A DNA stretch of 64,000 bases from Combretum micranthum (Eukaryota > Streptophyta > Magnoliopsida > Myrtales > Combretaceae). A program made the translations under genes and the position numbers. Shown in pieces: positions 12,001 through 22,607 of the stretch; positions within the stretch are counted from its first letter, which is position 1, and each line of letters begins with the position of its first letter. The stretch lies in NCBI GenBank assembly GCA_024138025.1, contig JAMXBD010000063.1:930001-994000 (forward strand), written 5' to 3'. The notes beneath the pieces are model-generated. The model did no database searches. It saw nothing but the letters and a program-made list of their open reading frames with translations, and was not told the DNA's origin.

Positions 12001-14735
12001 ACTTTCAAATGTCGTAAGTTACCCATTAAACTCACAGAACTCTTACATTGGTATCAAACATCCCCCAACATCAAAATGTACTTTAACACTCCGTAAACTT
12101 TAGTCTTAGTATGTTTTTATTAAAATAAAATATAAAATGTCATTTATGTTGACAATTTACTAAAATTGTGGGAATTTGTTTGGAACATTTGAAAGTTTAG
12201 AAGGTATATCCATACTTACATTATTGTTTAGAGGAATCTACACTATTAAGCTAAACCAATAACTTTTAACATTCAACCATAACTGTTTTTAGGAAAACAG
12301 CCTTAGAATCAGAGTAGATTTGAACATTTAATTAACACCCTAAAAAATATTCCTCAACGCAACTTTCAAAATTTCATGCTATCCTAAATTGGGCTAGTTA
12401 ATGAAAAAATAATCAAAACCCAAGTATTAAATCTAACATTTTTCCCATATGATTTTTTTAAACTCCTTATATAAGCTAGAGTCCCAAAACACAATTCATC
12501 GTACGTTACTTATTTAGGGCATTTTATTGTCATTTTCCAAATTTTGAAAATAAAATTTTCTTACGGCAAGAATTGTATGGATTTGAATTTATTAATGTTA
12601 AAGAATAAGTTAGCTCATCAAAATGGATGAAATATTTTTTCCTTGACAATGCTTGAGCTCCAAGACGACTAGAATTCACAGATATAATTTTTTTCAACCA
12701 ATCCTTTTCTCTTGTGTATAAAACTTAGCAAAGATGCAATGTAATGTTCATTGCTAAAAAAGTTACGGTAATTCACTTTCTCGGTTTACATTTCTGTCAC
12801 GTTAGAGGTTTCCCTGAAACAAACATGAAGAAGATTTCTAAAATTTGTAAATTCATTGAATGTCAATTAATCATGGAGATCTATTCCGTTTGGCTTCAAT
12901 AAAGCATCTTTCAAGAGCAAAATATAACCATATAAAAGAATTACTATATAAAGTAGCCATTTTTCGTATCGACTACAAAATTAGTATTTACATAAAGGAA
13001 AAGGTTAATAATAATTTTTTATGATCTAATATAGAATAAAAACCTTCCGAACAAAGTTTAGCCTACAAGCTAATTGGGTCTACCTCTTAGGCTAATAGCC
13101 TATCCACATTAGCACTTAGTTGGATCTCACTAGACATCTCTAGGTAGATTTTTTTGGCCGTACTAAAAACCATTCAAGAGAGGGTTCATGGGTCTACTCC
13201 AATGACCGCTATGACTATTTCTAGCTGCCCACTCATCCACTATTCATAATCTCATGATGCACCTAATCATTAGGGATCAACCAACTATAAGTATTCTTCA
13301 CTTCATGGGATGAGTAATGTCATAAGCATCATTCTCTATACATTCTATTTGCCTACTTCTTAACACAATAAATAACTTAAGCATGGAAGTGGTTGTATAG
13401 GACCTAGACCCAATGTGTGACTAATCGCCTTTTGTCTTGCAAGCCCTAATAGGAATGTTTCTAGGCCAAGCCTACTCTCCTCTCAACCTTAGTATATAAA
13501 GCAATTCCTAATGCAAATCTTCCTTTTCTACCTCTCTTCTCAAAGGTACGTCAAAATCCTAATCTTCATATGTGTTTCGTATGCTTTACTCCACTGATGC
13601 TATGAATGTGCGTTTTTGTGTTAGGTGATATTGAGAAGATGGAGAAGATGATAGTTTGGCTATTCGAGCTAGCCAACCGGTCCTAAATTAGAGTTTCTAG
13701 AAAAGGTATCATCGATGTCTTTTCCCTTTCTTTTCGCTGTATTATATTGTTATGTTGTTATACAGTTGTGTTTTCTGTTGATCTATAACAGATTTAACTA
13801 CTATAGTTACATCAACTGACTTTTCTTACAACTAAATTCTATTATCAAACATAGTAATCTTTCATCCATGCAAAAGGAATCCTTTGTCATGCCTTCTGTA
13901 TTGTATCAGGTCCATTCCTATTGAAGTCCAAACCCAAATTTTCCGCATTAATTTCTATCAAATTCAAACTAGCGACAATCATATTAAAGATAATTATTAA
14001 GAATGTTTATTTATTATTTATTATTTTAAAAAGATATATAATCAATATTTAAAGACTTAAATAAATATATTAAAACTCTCATTAACAAAATTCTATATAT
14101 ATCAAGAGAGAAAGATTTTTTATATTCCTTTTCCTTCTTTCTTCTTTCATCCATCATTTACAACCATAAATCATTAAAGTCATTGCTAAAGGGGAAAGCA
14201 TTGAAGCTTAATTGATAACCCAACAGGATAAGAAGAAAACAACAAATGTTGATATTTAAGAAGCATAAACATAAAAGTGGATGGCGTGTTTTATTCAAAC
14301 TATCACAAGTTTCATGACTCTTTGGCGTGCATGGAAGTCCCCATCCTATCCTAGTCATTAATTTCATAAGATATAAAGGCCAAAAAAAAATTGTCCAATA
14401 CCAATAATCATCCCAATTAGATGGTTTGAAAAATCAATAGTGACCCCATCGTAGAAACGCCAAAATGAGAAAGAATTGGTAACTTTAAGAATAGTAATTA
14501 TGATCATACGCTAACTTTAGTTTTTCAATCTCAAGTTCTCAACATCAATCATAAGGTTGATTAGAACTTCATAATTTAGTAGTATAAACATCTGTTTAGT
14601 ATAATTTATTAGTATAGACACTTATTTCCAACTTATTCAATTTCTATTGATCCCAACATTTATAATAATACTTTGGACAAAAACAAAAAAAGATATTTCT
14701 TTTGGATGGAATACAAATTAAGATATTAAAAAAAT
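9050..14735. other. Intergenic DNA without a supported gene
   Basis: The stretch is AT-rich with a few better-balanced patches. A possible MITE lies at 10690-11030. A segment at 11985-12225 ('..ccctaaactttcaaatgtcg.. tatatccatac') belongs to a loosely repeated phrase family also seen near 1.1-1.37 kb and 20.5-20.9 kb. Around 13.05-13.7 kb the base composition and a TATATAAA at 13493-13500 look like a possible LTR promoter region, but I could not fix any ends. Open frames at 10182-10382 and 11700-11927 have no recognisable domain. Confidence 0.5.
10690..11030. mobile_element. Possible MITE with purine-rich and pyrimidine-rich halves
   Basis: The left end reads GGCTATGTTTGGCAAGAGGG and runs into a G/A-rich half (10700-10870). 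The right end is C/T-rich and passes through CCTTCCCTTCATTATCCAAA then CACATA. The reverse complement of the right end (TATGTGTTTGGATAATGAAG) resembles the left end, so imperfect terminal inverted repeats are plausible. This 'GGC.ATGTTTGG' style of end is widespread among small plant DNA transposons. The exact ends and target duplication are unresolved. Confidence 0.35.
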
Positions 14736-14739
14736 AATA

Positions 14740-14848
14740 ACAACGATCGATTTTTAATTCTTATTTTTGAGGTACTGAGTTCGATTCTCCACGTTAGTGT
14801 ATTATAATGACTTTATATAGCTGTATTGTAATAGCTAAAAAAAAAAAA
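14740..14848 (+). mobile_element. tRNA-derived SINE 3' fragment
   Basis: GAGTTCGATTCTCC at 14777-14790 matches the RNA polymerase III B box (GGTTCGANTCC). About 45 bases later an A run (14837-14848) ends the unit. No clear A box lies upstream, so the copy is truncated or decayed. Confidence 0.4.
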
Positions 14849-15190
14849 TCTTCCTCATTATATATGATTATCATTAAATAATATATCTTAAAAACTTAAT
14901 TATTTATCTATCAGATCATATTAACAAGTATCCGAAAACATTTATCATATAGTCGCTTTTTTATCAATGAGCAGGCTTTGATGCCAACACAAATACTTCA
15001 CGTATTGATTATCATTATTGAAATAATCACGCTCAGGTCCGGAGCTGGGTTCGGTAGTAGACTTCGAGCAGATAAGAACGACCAAACCAGTCCACCTATG
15101 CGCTTGTCCCTCCTTCCTACATCCTACAAGTATCTCTTCCCTCTATCTCTCACCGCCTCCACTTCAACCCACAAAACAAAAAATTCTTTA

Positions 15191-15217
15191 CTTTCTCTCT
15201 CCTCTCTCTCTCTCTCT
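15191..15217 (+). promoter_or_regulatory. CT-rich leader (Y patch) of the PLATZ gene
   Basis: A nearly pure C/T run lies 59-85 bases upstream of the start codon, in a region (15030-15275) with clearly higher GC than its surroundings. Such CT tracts are usual in plant core promoters and 5' untranslated regions. No convincing TATA box stands upstream, so transcription may be initiator/Y-patch driven. The exact start site cannot be read from the sequence. Confidence 0.5.
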
Positions 15218-15275
15218 AAACACACAAAGGAGAACAGAGCAGTCTGTTCCATTCTTAAGCTCTCTCAGTCTCATC

Positions 15276-17230
15276 ATGGAAAATCAAGACAACACAATCT
15301 TTGAAATCAAGCCTAAAAACAGAAGAATCATGGTAACACTGATTTTACTAATGTTATTGATGGTTTTGTTATATGCTTATTGTATATAGATACATGTAAT
15401 GATGGGTTGGATTGAAATAGGGTGCAGGAGGTCCAGATGATGAAGAAAACAACAAATGGCCGCCATGGTTGAAGCCACTACTGAAAGAGAGCTTTTTTGG
15501 TCAATGCAAAGTTCATGTTGATTCACATAAAAGTGAGTGCAATATGTATTGTTTGGATTGTACCAATGGCCCTCTTTGCTCCTTTTGTCTTAACCACAAT
15601 CACAAGGATCACCGCACCATTCAGGTTAAAAAACCTATATAACCCCCTTAGATCGTAATTCTTTCCTTATCATCTTGTCTTTGCATTACAATTTTTTCAT
15701 ATATTAGCACTGCTATAATAGAATCGGGCAGGTCAACTCGGTTTTTCCTTTATCATCAAACCATACCCTGTGTTTTTTATGAACAATGAATGCTGTCCCT
15801 TTTATGGAGAAAAAGGATTTCAGGATTATAACTTTACAGAACTTTTTTTTCTTTCAAGAATTAAAGAGGAATGTTAAGAAATCTTTCAGATTTCGATTTT
15901 TTTTTTTTTTTTTTGGATGGTGTTTGGTGATTTTTTAATTAGGTTTATGTGTTATTACATAATTAAAATTGGTTTTTATGAAATTATTTGAACAGATAAG
16001 GAGGTCGTCGTACCATGATGTTATCAGGGTGTCCGAGATTCAGAAATTTCTGGACATAACTGGTGTCCAGACCTACATCATAAACAGTGCAAAAGTCGTG
16101 TTCTTGAATGAGAGACCCCAGCCTAGGCCTGGCAAAGGTGTCACTAACACCTGTGAAGTCTGCGAGCGTAGCCTGTTGGATTCCTTCCGGTTCTGCTCTC
16201 TCGGTTGTAAGGTACATTCACATTCGATTCCATTATAATACATCACAGCATGTAATTGGCGGCCCGGAAACGCCTTCGTTTCTGACCTTTCCAAATTCGA
16301 AGGCGTTGTTCTATAATCAAGTCCTAAAAGCTGGTTAGTTTAGTCGTGGCAAATGCAAATTTGCGATTTTTTTTTTCATTAATTGCAATCATTAACTCCT
16401 TTTGCAAAGGAAAAGTCCCAAATTTTTCGACTGAATTAGGTAGTATTACTTTCTTGAATCATGTTTAGAAAGTTAATTTTATTGAGGTTTTTGCTTTTCA
16501 TTTGTGTTTTTGGGACTTTTTTTTTTTTTTTTGTCTTTCCCTCTTCTTGCCAAATTCTTAATTCAGTGTTAGTGTTTGATTTAACTAAAATTTCCATTCT
16601 CTCTTTCTTATGGGACACCATAAATTAACCAAAAATTCTAAAATCCTTTTATTTTTTTAAATATCTAATTATGAAATAAATATAGAAAATAATAAATTAT
16701 AGAAAATAATATACTAAGTATTTTAATCATGTGATCATGATTAGATCCGTCGAATAATTGGCAAGATCGGTGTTTTTAAACAGGAAAACAAGACGATAGA
16801 ATTTTTCCCTAAACTTGGATTCATTATTAAATTTATATAGTAGGGTTATTTTTGTTTTGCAATTTGTGATACATTGCACTCAGAACATCAATGTGGACAT
16901 TTTGCTTATTTTGTTATTACTAATTTTTTTTTTTTTTTTTTTTATATTGATGATTGATGATTCTAATTGTGTGACATTATTATTATTGGTATATTATAAT
17001 TCCAGATTGTGGGGACATCAAAGAATTTCGTGAAGAAAAAGCTAATGTCTTCTGACTCGGAAGATTCATATAGCAGCAGCAGCGGTCATGCAAGGAGAAA
17101 GACTAAAACGACCAAGGCCCAAAGTTTTATTCCATCCACACCACCCCCAACTATTTCAAATTACAGAATGGGCAAGCGAAGAAAGGGAATTCCACACAGA
17201 GCCCCCATGGGACTAGTTGTAGAATATTAG
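15276..17230 (+). CDS. PLATZ-family zinc-dependent DNA-binding transcription factor
   Basis: Four exons, at 15276-15332, 15421-15624, 15996-16211 and 17006-17230, give 233 residues. All three introns (88, 371 and 794 nt) have GT-AG ends and fall between codons. The PLATZ signature is complete. The first metal motif is C48-x2-H51-x11-C63-x2-C66-x5-C72-x2-C75 with H78, H80 and H83. The second is C140-x2-C143-x10-C154-x3-C158. Between them lies the family-diagnostic stretch from [12 protein letters not shown] (88-99) through [15 protein letters not shown] to NERPQPRPG (125-133). The C-terminus is basic and Ser-rich (SSSS near 175-180, then KRRKG) and ends GLVVEY. PLATZ proteins are plant-specific nuclear factors that bind A/T-rich DNA and mostly repress transcription. 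The start ATG is the first in a plausible leader, and the length is normal for the family. Which paralogue this is cannot be told from the sequence alone. Confidence 0.96.
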
Positions 17231-18902
17231 ACATTGGTCCCTCTATTTTTCACTTAATTACAACTGCGCACCACCACCAGTATGTAATATTTTCTAAAAT
17301 ACGTCCTCCAGGTTTGCGGCCTGATGCTTCAATATCTGAGCTTCGATAGAAAGAGGCCGATATTGAGGTATGCTAGAGGGTATTTCCGTAAAAACATAAT
17401 GAAAAGAGGGGTAGGTGGAAATTAAAAATAAGACAAAAATATGTGGTTTTTATTGACTTTTTATGCGGTTTGATTGTAATATCGGGAAGGATATAAAAAT
17501 AAGGTTAGTTTATAGTTGGAAGTTGGAACTATAGTTGATACATAGGTTGGTAGTTTGATGCTGTGTGTAAGTTTTGGTCAATTTTATTAGAAATGTAAAT
17601 AGTAGTGGAATCTGGAATGTGTGCTAGATCTTGTATTAGATTATATATAGTAATTATAGTAATAATGGTTTTGCAATTTCTAATTTAAATTCTTATGTTT
17701 GATCCATTGAAAATCATTGGTCAGATTTTTAATAATGTAAAAACCAATGGTCAAATAATTACAACTGTGGGCGCTGTATCTTGTCAATTGTCATTTTATC
17801 ACTTTTTTTTTCCTTCTTTTTAAATGAGGTGAAGAAACGACAAAGGATGAGACCTGTTTTGTATTGTAGTTGAAAACCTTTTTTCTCGTTACAAAAACAC
17901 AACATGAGGTAAGTATAATTAATAGACTTGATATTCAATTATGTGTTATAATCGAATATATATTTTCGAAGATCGCATAACAAATCATGTGAGACGTTTA
18001 ATTAGAAAACCATTCGGATTAAGATCTGGTTTAAAGATGTGCATTTAATCGAATCATTGTTTAAAATAAAAGTTGGAAAAGATTGTCGCTTTAAGAATCC
18101 CTAATCACATAAAAAAGAGGTTTAAATTCAATAATAGATTGTCTAAATTGAATATGAAAAATTACTAATAAAAATTTAATTAGGCGTTAGATTAATCATT
18201 TTAAAAATTGAATATTGCAATACTAATCTCATTTCAACCCACCGAAAGAAAGAAGATCACAGGATAAAAGGCAAATTAAACCTTCTACGAGCTTCTTCTT
18301 CATACCCATATGGTGTGTCTTTGAAAGATTTTAAGTGCCATGGAGTCTCTGACAAGACATTCTCATCCAAGACTGAAAGCGACTGGCTGCAGTACAGAAA
18401 CTTATGTAAATGCCGTCGGGGAAATTTTGATGCTTTTAAAAATGGGATGTAGTCTTTAGATGCTTCTGATCGATTCTAAAACAATAAACATGTACGATAG
18501 AAAGTATTACCACGTGCTCTGACAAGTGGCCACACGAATTGTCGTGTATGTGCGATGTTTAATCGCAACATCAAATTCCTAGTTTGACCAAAAGATTAGT
18601 GCCTGATTTTTTTTCTTTTTTGAATTACATAGAAATTAATATTTTATAAAATAAATAATGTTTTATGATATTTATTTAAAGCATTGGTGCTGATTAGTTT
18701 TTAAATAAGTTTTTTTTTTAATTTTTATCAATAATCAATTATTAATATGTTATTTAATTCCAATCAAATATATTCGTATTTTTTTTAAATAGGTAACACT
18801 TACTATATATAAAGATGATATCATTTTTTCTTTAAAATCCACCCATATATCTTTATAGAAAAAAAAATTATTTATAATAAATGGAAGTAGGATATGAAAT
18901 AC
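17231..18902. other. 3' flank of the PLATZ gene and intergenic DNA
   Basis: The first 400-450 bases are probably the 3' untranslated region, with T-rich and TTGTA-like elements around 17560-17680, but no unambiguous poly(A) signal. The rest is AT-rich with no gene. A slightly GC-richer patch at 18280-18560 has no recognisable coding content on either strand. Confidence 0.5.
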
Positions 18903-19079
18903 GGAAATTCTATGGTCTTATCATTAATTTTAATAAGACCGGTCCCATCGACTATCCAACATCTCTCACCATATCCAATTAATCGAACCATTAAAATAAT
19001 TAATATTAATTACTATATTTATTTTAACGGTTAGATGATTGATTGGATAGTCCTGTTGACAGAACGTAGAAAGCTCCTA
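18903..19079 (+). mobile_element. Small TIR element (MITE family M), copy 1
   Basis: The left end GGAAATTCTATGGTCTTATC is matched, imperfectly, by the reverse complement of the right end (GGAGCTTTCTACGTTCTGTC). The internal block AAGACCGGTCCCATCG followed by ACTATCC recurs in copy 2 near 20.2 kb. No open frame of any length exists, so this is non-autonomous. The superfamily is not clear to me; flanking duplications are ambiguous. Confidence 0.55.
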
Positions 19080-20170
19080 TGAAACAATGATATAGAGACA
19101 TAAGGAATCACTTATCTTAAAAAAACTTAAGGCCTATTATATTAAGATTGGTACAATAATTACTAAATAATGGAATTTTCCTAAAATACAATTGAAGTGT
19201 ATCTGGAAGGATTGAAATTCTTTTAAGTTTCTATACAACACTAGAGATTTTGATGGAAATGACATTTTCTAGAAAAGGTTCAAGAGAACGAGAATCACAA
19301 AAACTAGCACGAAATTCATACTAAAATATACTCTAAACAAGTGCAATAGATCCTATAAAATGAATAGCATAATCATATAGAAGGGACCAACGGAAAAAGA
19401 AAAAGAACAAATGTATAAAATAAAATTGCTTGCTACTTGAAATTAAAGTGGAGGTCTCTAGATATTGGAGCCAAAATTGTTGGACTTGTGAATCTATAAT
19501 GACGCAAGTGTGGAAGAGATTTAGATCGGAGGGGTGGTTTTATAATAGTAATAACAAGTAATTTTACAATTTACTAATGAGTAGTGATTGATAGTAGAAT
19601 GTTGTCGGAGATTAAAGTAATAGATAAATAAGTGTTAAGTGGTGATCAAGGAAACACTAACAAAATATAGCCATATACTAAAAGTTTCAAACTTTTAGGG
19701 TTTAACAATTGAGTTTTGAAACTTTCATTTTAACAATCAAACCTAATACTTTGCCGATTTACCAATATTTATACATATAACACCGCATATGCAAGATGAG
19801 TGTAATTGCTCGAATATAACTACAGTCTATCTTATTCTCCTCTGTTAAATAAAGGATCGAAGGAAATACAAATGATAAGAATATACTTCTTTTTCTTCTT
19901 CAGGTGAATATTTTTCGCAAACACATAAGATGTCGCCATTTCCTATAGACACACGAAGCATGTGGTTTTACCTTTTTAGGTCATCATGATCTTCTTCATG
20001 TAACTGCTTATCTTGTATAAAGCTTACTTTACTTCCACACTTAGTCATGTGAGACAACAGCCGCCTTGATAAAAAATTTTGCTTATCCATGTATAGGAAT
20101 TGTCTTCCATAGGATTTGGGTTTGAAAAGAAAATAAAAAACAAAGAAAGAATAAAAAAAAATGAAAAAGA
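19080..20170. other. Intergenic DNA between two copies of MITE family M
   Basis: AT-rich with no open frame that resembles a protein. A phrase at 19660-19760 ('actaaaagtttcaaacttttagggttt', with palindromic AAAGTTTCAAACTTT) is a short inverted repeat. Nothing else is supported. Confidence 0.45.
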
Positions 20171-20171
20171 T

Positions 20172-20281
20172 AGGAAGCTTTTATAGTCCTGTTGATAAAA
20201 CACTTTAGTCGGTCATTTAACTATTGGATAGTGACAAGACCGATCCCACCGAAATTAATGACAAGACCATAAAATTTATCA
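20172..20281 (-). mobile_element. Small TIR element (MITE family M), copy 2
   Basis: Plus-strand ends are GGAAGCTTTTATAGTCCTGT (left) and ACAAGACCATAAAATTTATC (right). They are imperfect inverted repeats of each other and match copy 1 in minus orientation. Compared with copy 1, the core containing the palindromic GACC(G)GTC block is present in the opposite orientation relative to the ends, and the copy is about 65 bases shorter. Confidence 0.5.
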
Positions 20282-21179
20282 TAAAAAAGAATAGATAATT
20301 GTGTGTATTCTCATTTAGCGCATTTTTGTTTCTTTTTTTTAATCTTTTTTCAATTTCATGTTACTTACACCCCTGAATTACGTGGTGCATCTATTTTTTT
20401 GCTGCGTGGCTATTATGATGAAAAGCCATCTTGGCTGAAAATTTGCAAATATTATGATTCAAAGTTTTTTCGGTAGTTTCATTTCATTTTTAAAACCACA
20501 AATATTAATTCTCTAAACTTTAATATAAGTGGAAAGATATATTTTAACTTTCAAATATTAATTGGCTTAAAAAGAAAACAAAACTTTCAAATATTGTAAA
20601 CAACATTCATGAACTTTGAAAAATTAGCTTATAAAGGACATTAATATTTTATTTCAATAAAAGCACATTAAGATTAAAGTTAGTAGAATTTTGTAGTATC
20701 CTTGATAAGTTAGAGGACTGTTTTTGTACCAAAATCAAAAATTAAAAGAGATCATTTTCAACTTTTAAATTTTTTACCAATTTATCAAAGTTCACAAGGG
20801 GGTTGATTTGCAGCATTAAAAAATTTGAAGATAAATTTAAACCAAAATCAAAATTTAGGAATTATTTAGTGTTGCAACTACAATTCTTCCTACATAAATG
20901 AGGTGAGCTAGGCTAAGAAGATGGGTTTGCAAAACAAACACATATCAATAGACACCAAATATTATGTTGTGCATTCAATTCAACAATTAAGTTAGCAAGT
21001 ACTTGGAGATATCAATAGTAATGATAATAGATTATAGAGTTAAGTGTTACTAGATATTTTGTAAGAGATCTTTAAACAGTAGTATGGTGGTGTGCATCTT
21101 GATAGTGAAAGTCTGTTATAGTTAGTGGGGATAGGTTGTGTTGATTATAGAGGATGGTTGCTAGAGAAATGGTGGACGA
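20282..21179. other. Intergenic AT-rich DNA
   Basis: Contains at 20500-20890 a run of phrases such as 'aactttcaaatattgtaaacaacattcatgaactttg' that also occur, less complete, near 1.1-1.37 kb and 12.0-12.2 kb. It may be a decayed dispersed repeat. No gene is supported. Confidence 0.45.
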
Positions 21180-21261
21180 ATCATTAAAGCATGATGCGGA
21201 TGAGATTACGGACGAGTACTTGAACAAGAAGGAGAAATCGAAAAAGGAGCGAAAGGAAGCA
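21180..21261 (+). pseudogene. 3' tail of a Gypsy pol plus polypurine tract, copy 1
   Basis: A short frame ending with EYLNKKEKSKKERKEA corresponds to EYLNKKKKSKKKQKAA at 22238-22287. In both places it is followed at once by an LTR of the same family. The underlying DNA (AAAAAGGAGCGAAAGGAAGC) is a good polypurine tract, the primer site for plus-strand synthesis, which lies just upstream of a 3' LTR. The rest of this copy's pol is missing. Confidence 0.5.
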
Positions 21262-21583
21262 CGTATGTCGGCATTAAGCCACCAGCCTTGGCTATAAAGC
21301 CACTGGCCTTAGGGTGGCTTCATGCTACGTCGACGAGTTCTCATTTTAAGGCCGCCAACCTTTATTTGTGAAAGTTGACAACTTACTATCACTTATATTT
21401 TTGCTTATTTGATTGTTTTATTTAGGTTTCTTTTATCTTTTAGGACTATAAATAGTCTTTTAGGTCTTTTGTTATGACAAACTCTTATTCTATCAATTTG
21501 AAAACCATAATCCTAGAGAGCTTTTCTATGAAAGACTTGTTGTTATTATAATTCTTGCTCTTGAACACTTTACGCTGCGTTAA
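21262..21583 (+). mobile_element. Gypsy LTR family T, copy 1
   Basis: This is a direct repeat of 22288-22607 with about 80% identity by eye. Shared blocks are GCATTAAGC, AGTTCTCATTTTAA(G/T)GCCGCCA, the run through TTTAGGACTATAAATAG, and the terminal CTTTAC(A/G)CTGCGT. The TATA box is at 21447-21455. The sequence diverges exactly after CTGCGT(T/C)A, marking the LTR end. The start (CGTATG, altered from TGTAG) is inferred by alignment with copy 2. Confidence 0.65.
21447..21455 (+). promoter_or_regulatory. TATA box in family T LTR copy 1
   Basis: TATAAATAG within the block AGGACTATAAATAGTCTTTT, conserved in copy 2 (22477-22485) and, inverted, in copy 3 (42807-42815). The TATA sits inside a short palindrome (GACTATAAATAGTC). 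Confidence 0.6.
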
Positions 21584-21850
21584 GTGGTTGTGTACCCTGC
21601 CGAAGCAATCCAATCACCTGGAGTTTATTTTGCCTTTGCACCAAGATACTTATGAACTCACCTAAATGCTTTTATAAATTAGGTTGGGGTACACTAAACA
21701 AAAAATATCATTCTATAGTAAAGTAAAAAAGAGAATTTTCGTTGATTGGCTTCGAGACCATTTCAGCCTACTCATGGCTAAGCTCTATTAGGCAGAGAAT
21801 CACCTTTCTTTACTAGAAGAGCAGAAAGAAGACACTTACATAAGTAATAG
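21584..21850. other. Internal region of the family T Gypsy element, unassigned
   Basis: This lies between LTR copy 1 and the pol remnant. TGG occurs two bases after the LTR end, where a primer-binding site is expected, but the following bases do not match a tRNA primer I recognise. No clear coding content was found. Most of gag-pol must be deleted, because only about 700 bases separate the LTRs. Confidence 0.4.
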
Positions 21851-21851
21851 A

Positions 21852-22287
21852 TTGCTTTGTCAAGCCTCTCCCTCTCCTCTGTGCTTCACACAAATGGAAT
21901 CTTTAGCTTACCTGTCAAAAATTGACCTCCTTAACAAAGGTCTTTTCCCTTGTACAAAAGCCTTGTCTTTTAATCAACTACCTTTCAAAGAGAGATTTCC
22001 AGTCGGCACCTACAACAAACTTCAGTCAAAGAAATATGGTCTTTATGCAGTGCTTTAATGCATAAATGATAATGCTTATGTGGTAGACTATCGAATGTAT
22101 GGGTATCTCCAAAACATTTAATGTGGCAGATTTATCCTTGTTCCATGATTCCGAGGTTCCTCTCTATCTGAATCTTCAACCAAACTCGAGGATGAGTTTT
22201 TCTCAAGTGGAGGAGACTGATACGATGAGATTAGGCGGCGAGTACTTGAACAAGAAGAAGAAATCAAAGAAGAAGCAAAAGGCAGCA
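21852..22287 (+). pseudogene. Ty3/Gypsy pol C-terminus (integrase end) remnant
   Basis: The frame 21852-22058 contains RFPVGTYNKLQSKKYG, a hallmark of the integrase C-terminal region of one group of plant Ty3/Gypsy elements. A stop follows, and then in the same frame come CINDNAYVVD and, after a frame change at 22099, ISKTFNVADLS. These complete the usual 'KINDNAYVV...ISKTFNVADL' block. Next come SQVEETD and a lysine-rich end (KKKKSKKKQK) running into the polypurine tract and the LTR at 22288. Integrase inserts element cDNA into the host genome; this copy has a premature stop and a frameshift and lacks the catalytic core. Confidence 0.75.
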
Positions 22288-22607
22288 TGTAGGCCAGCAT
22301 TAAGCGCCGACCTTGGCTATTAAAGTCACAGCCTGGAGTGGCTTAGGGCTACACCGTGGAGTTCTCATTTTAATGGCCGCCAGCCTTTTTTTTTTTTTCT
22401 AAAGTTGGCAGCTTACTACCACTTATATTTTTACTTGTTTTATTATTTTATTTAGGTTTCTTTTATCTTTTAGGACTATAAATAGTCTTTTAGTCTTTTG
22501 TTATGACCAACTCTCATTCTATCAATTTGAAAACCTAATACTAAGAGCTTTTTCTGAAAGACTTGTTGTTATTACAATTCTTGTTGTGAACGCTTTACAC
22601 TGCGTCA
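22288..22607 (+). mobile_element. Gypsy LTR family T, copy 2 (3' LTR)
   Basis: It begins TGTAGGCCAGCATTAAGC directly after the polypurine tract and ends TTTACACTGCGTCA, a TG..CA arrangement of 320 bases. TATA box at 22477-22485. It follows the pol tail in the correct order for a 3' LTR. The flank after the LTR (GAGCCC) has no matching copy upstream. Confidence 0.7.

Noticed and set aside
13050..13720. Possible LTR with a TATATAAA box
   Set aside because: Composition is suggestive, but no TG/CA ends, target duplication or second copy could be found.
14978..15304. 108-residue frame overlapping the PLATZ leader
   Set aside because: It is in a different frame from the PLATZ start, spans the promoter and CT-rich leader, and its composition follows the CT repeat.
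15969..16338. Overlapping frames on both strands at PLATZ exon 3
   Set aside because: One is exon 3 read into its introns; the others are antisense or shifted shadows of it.
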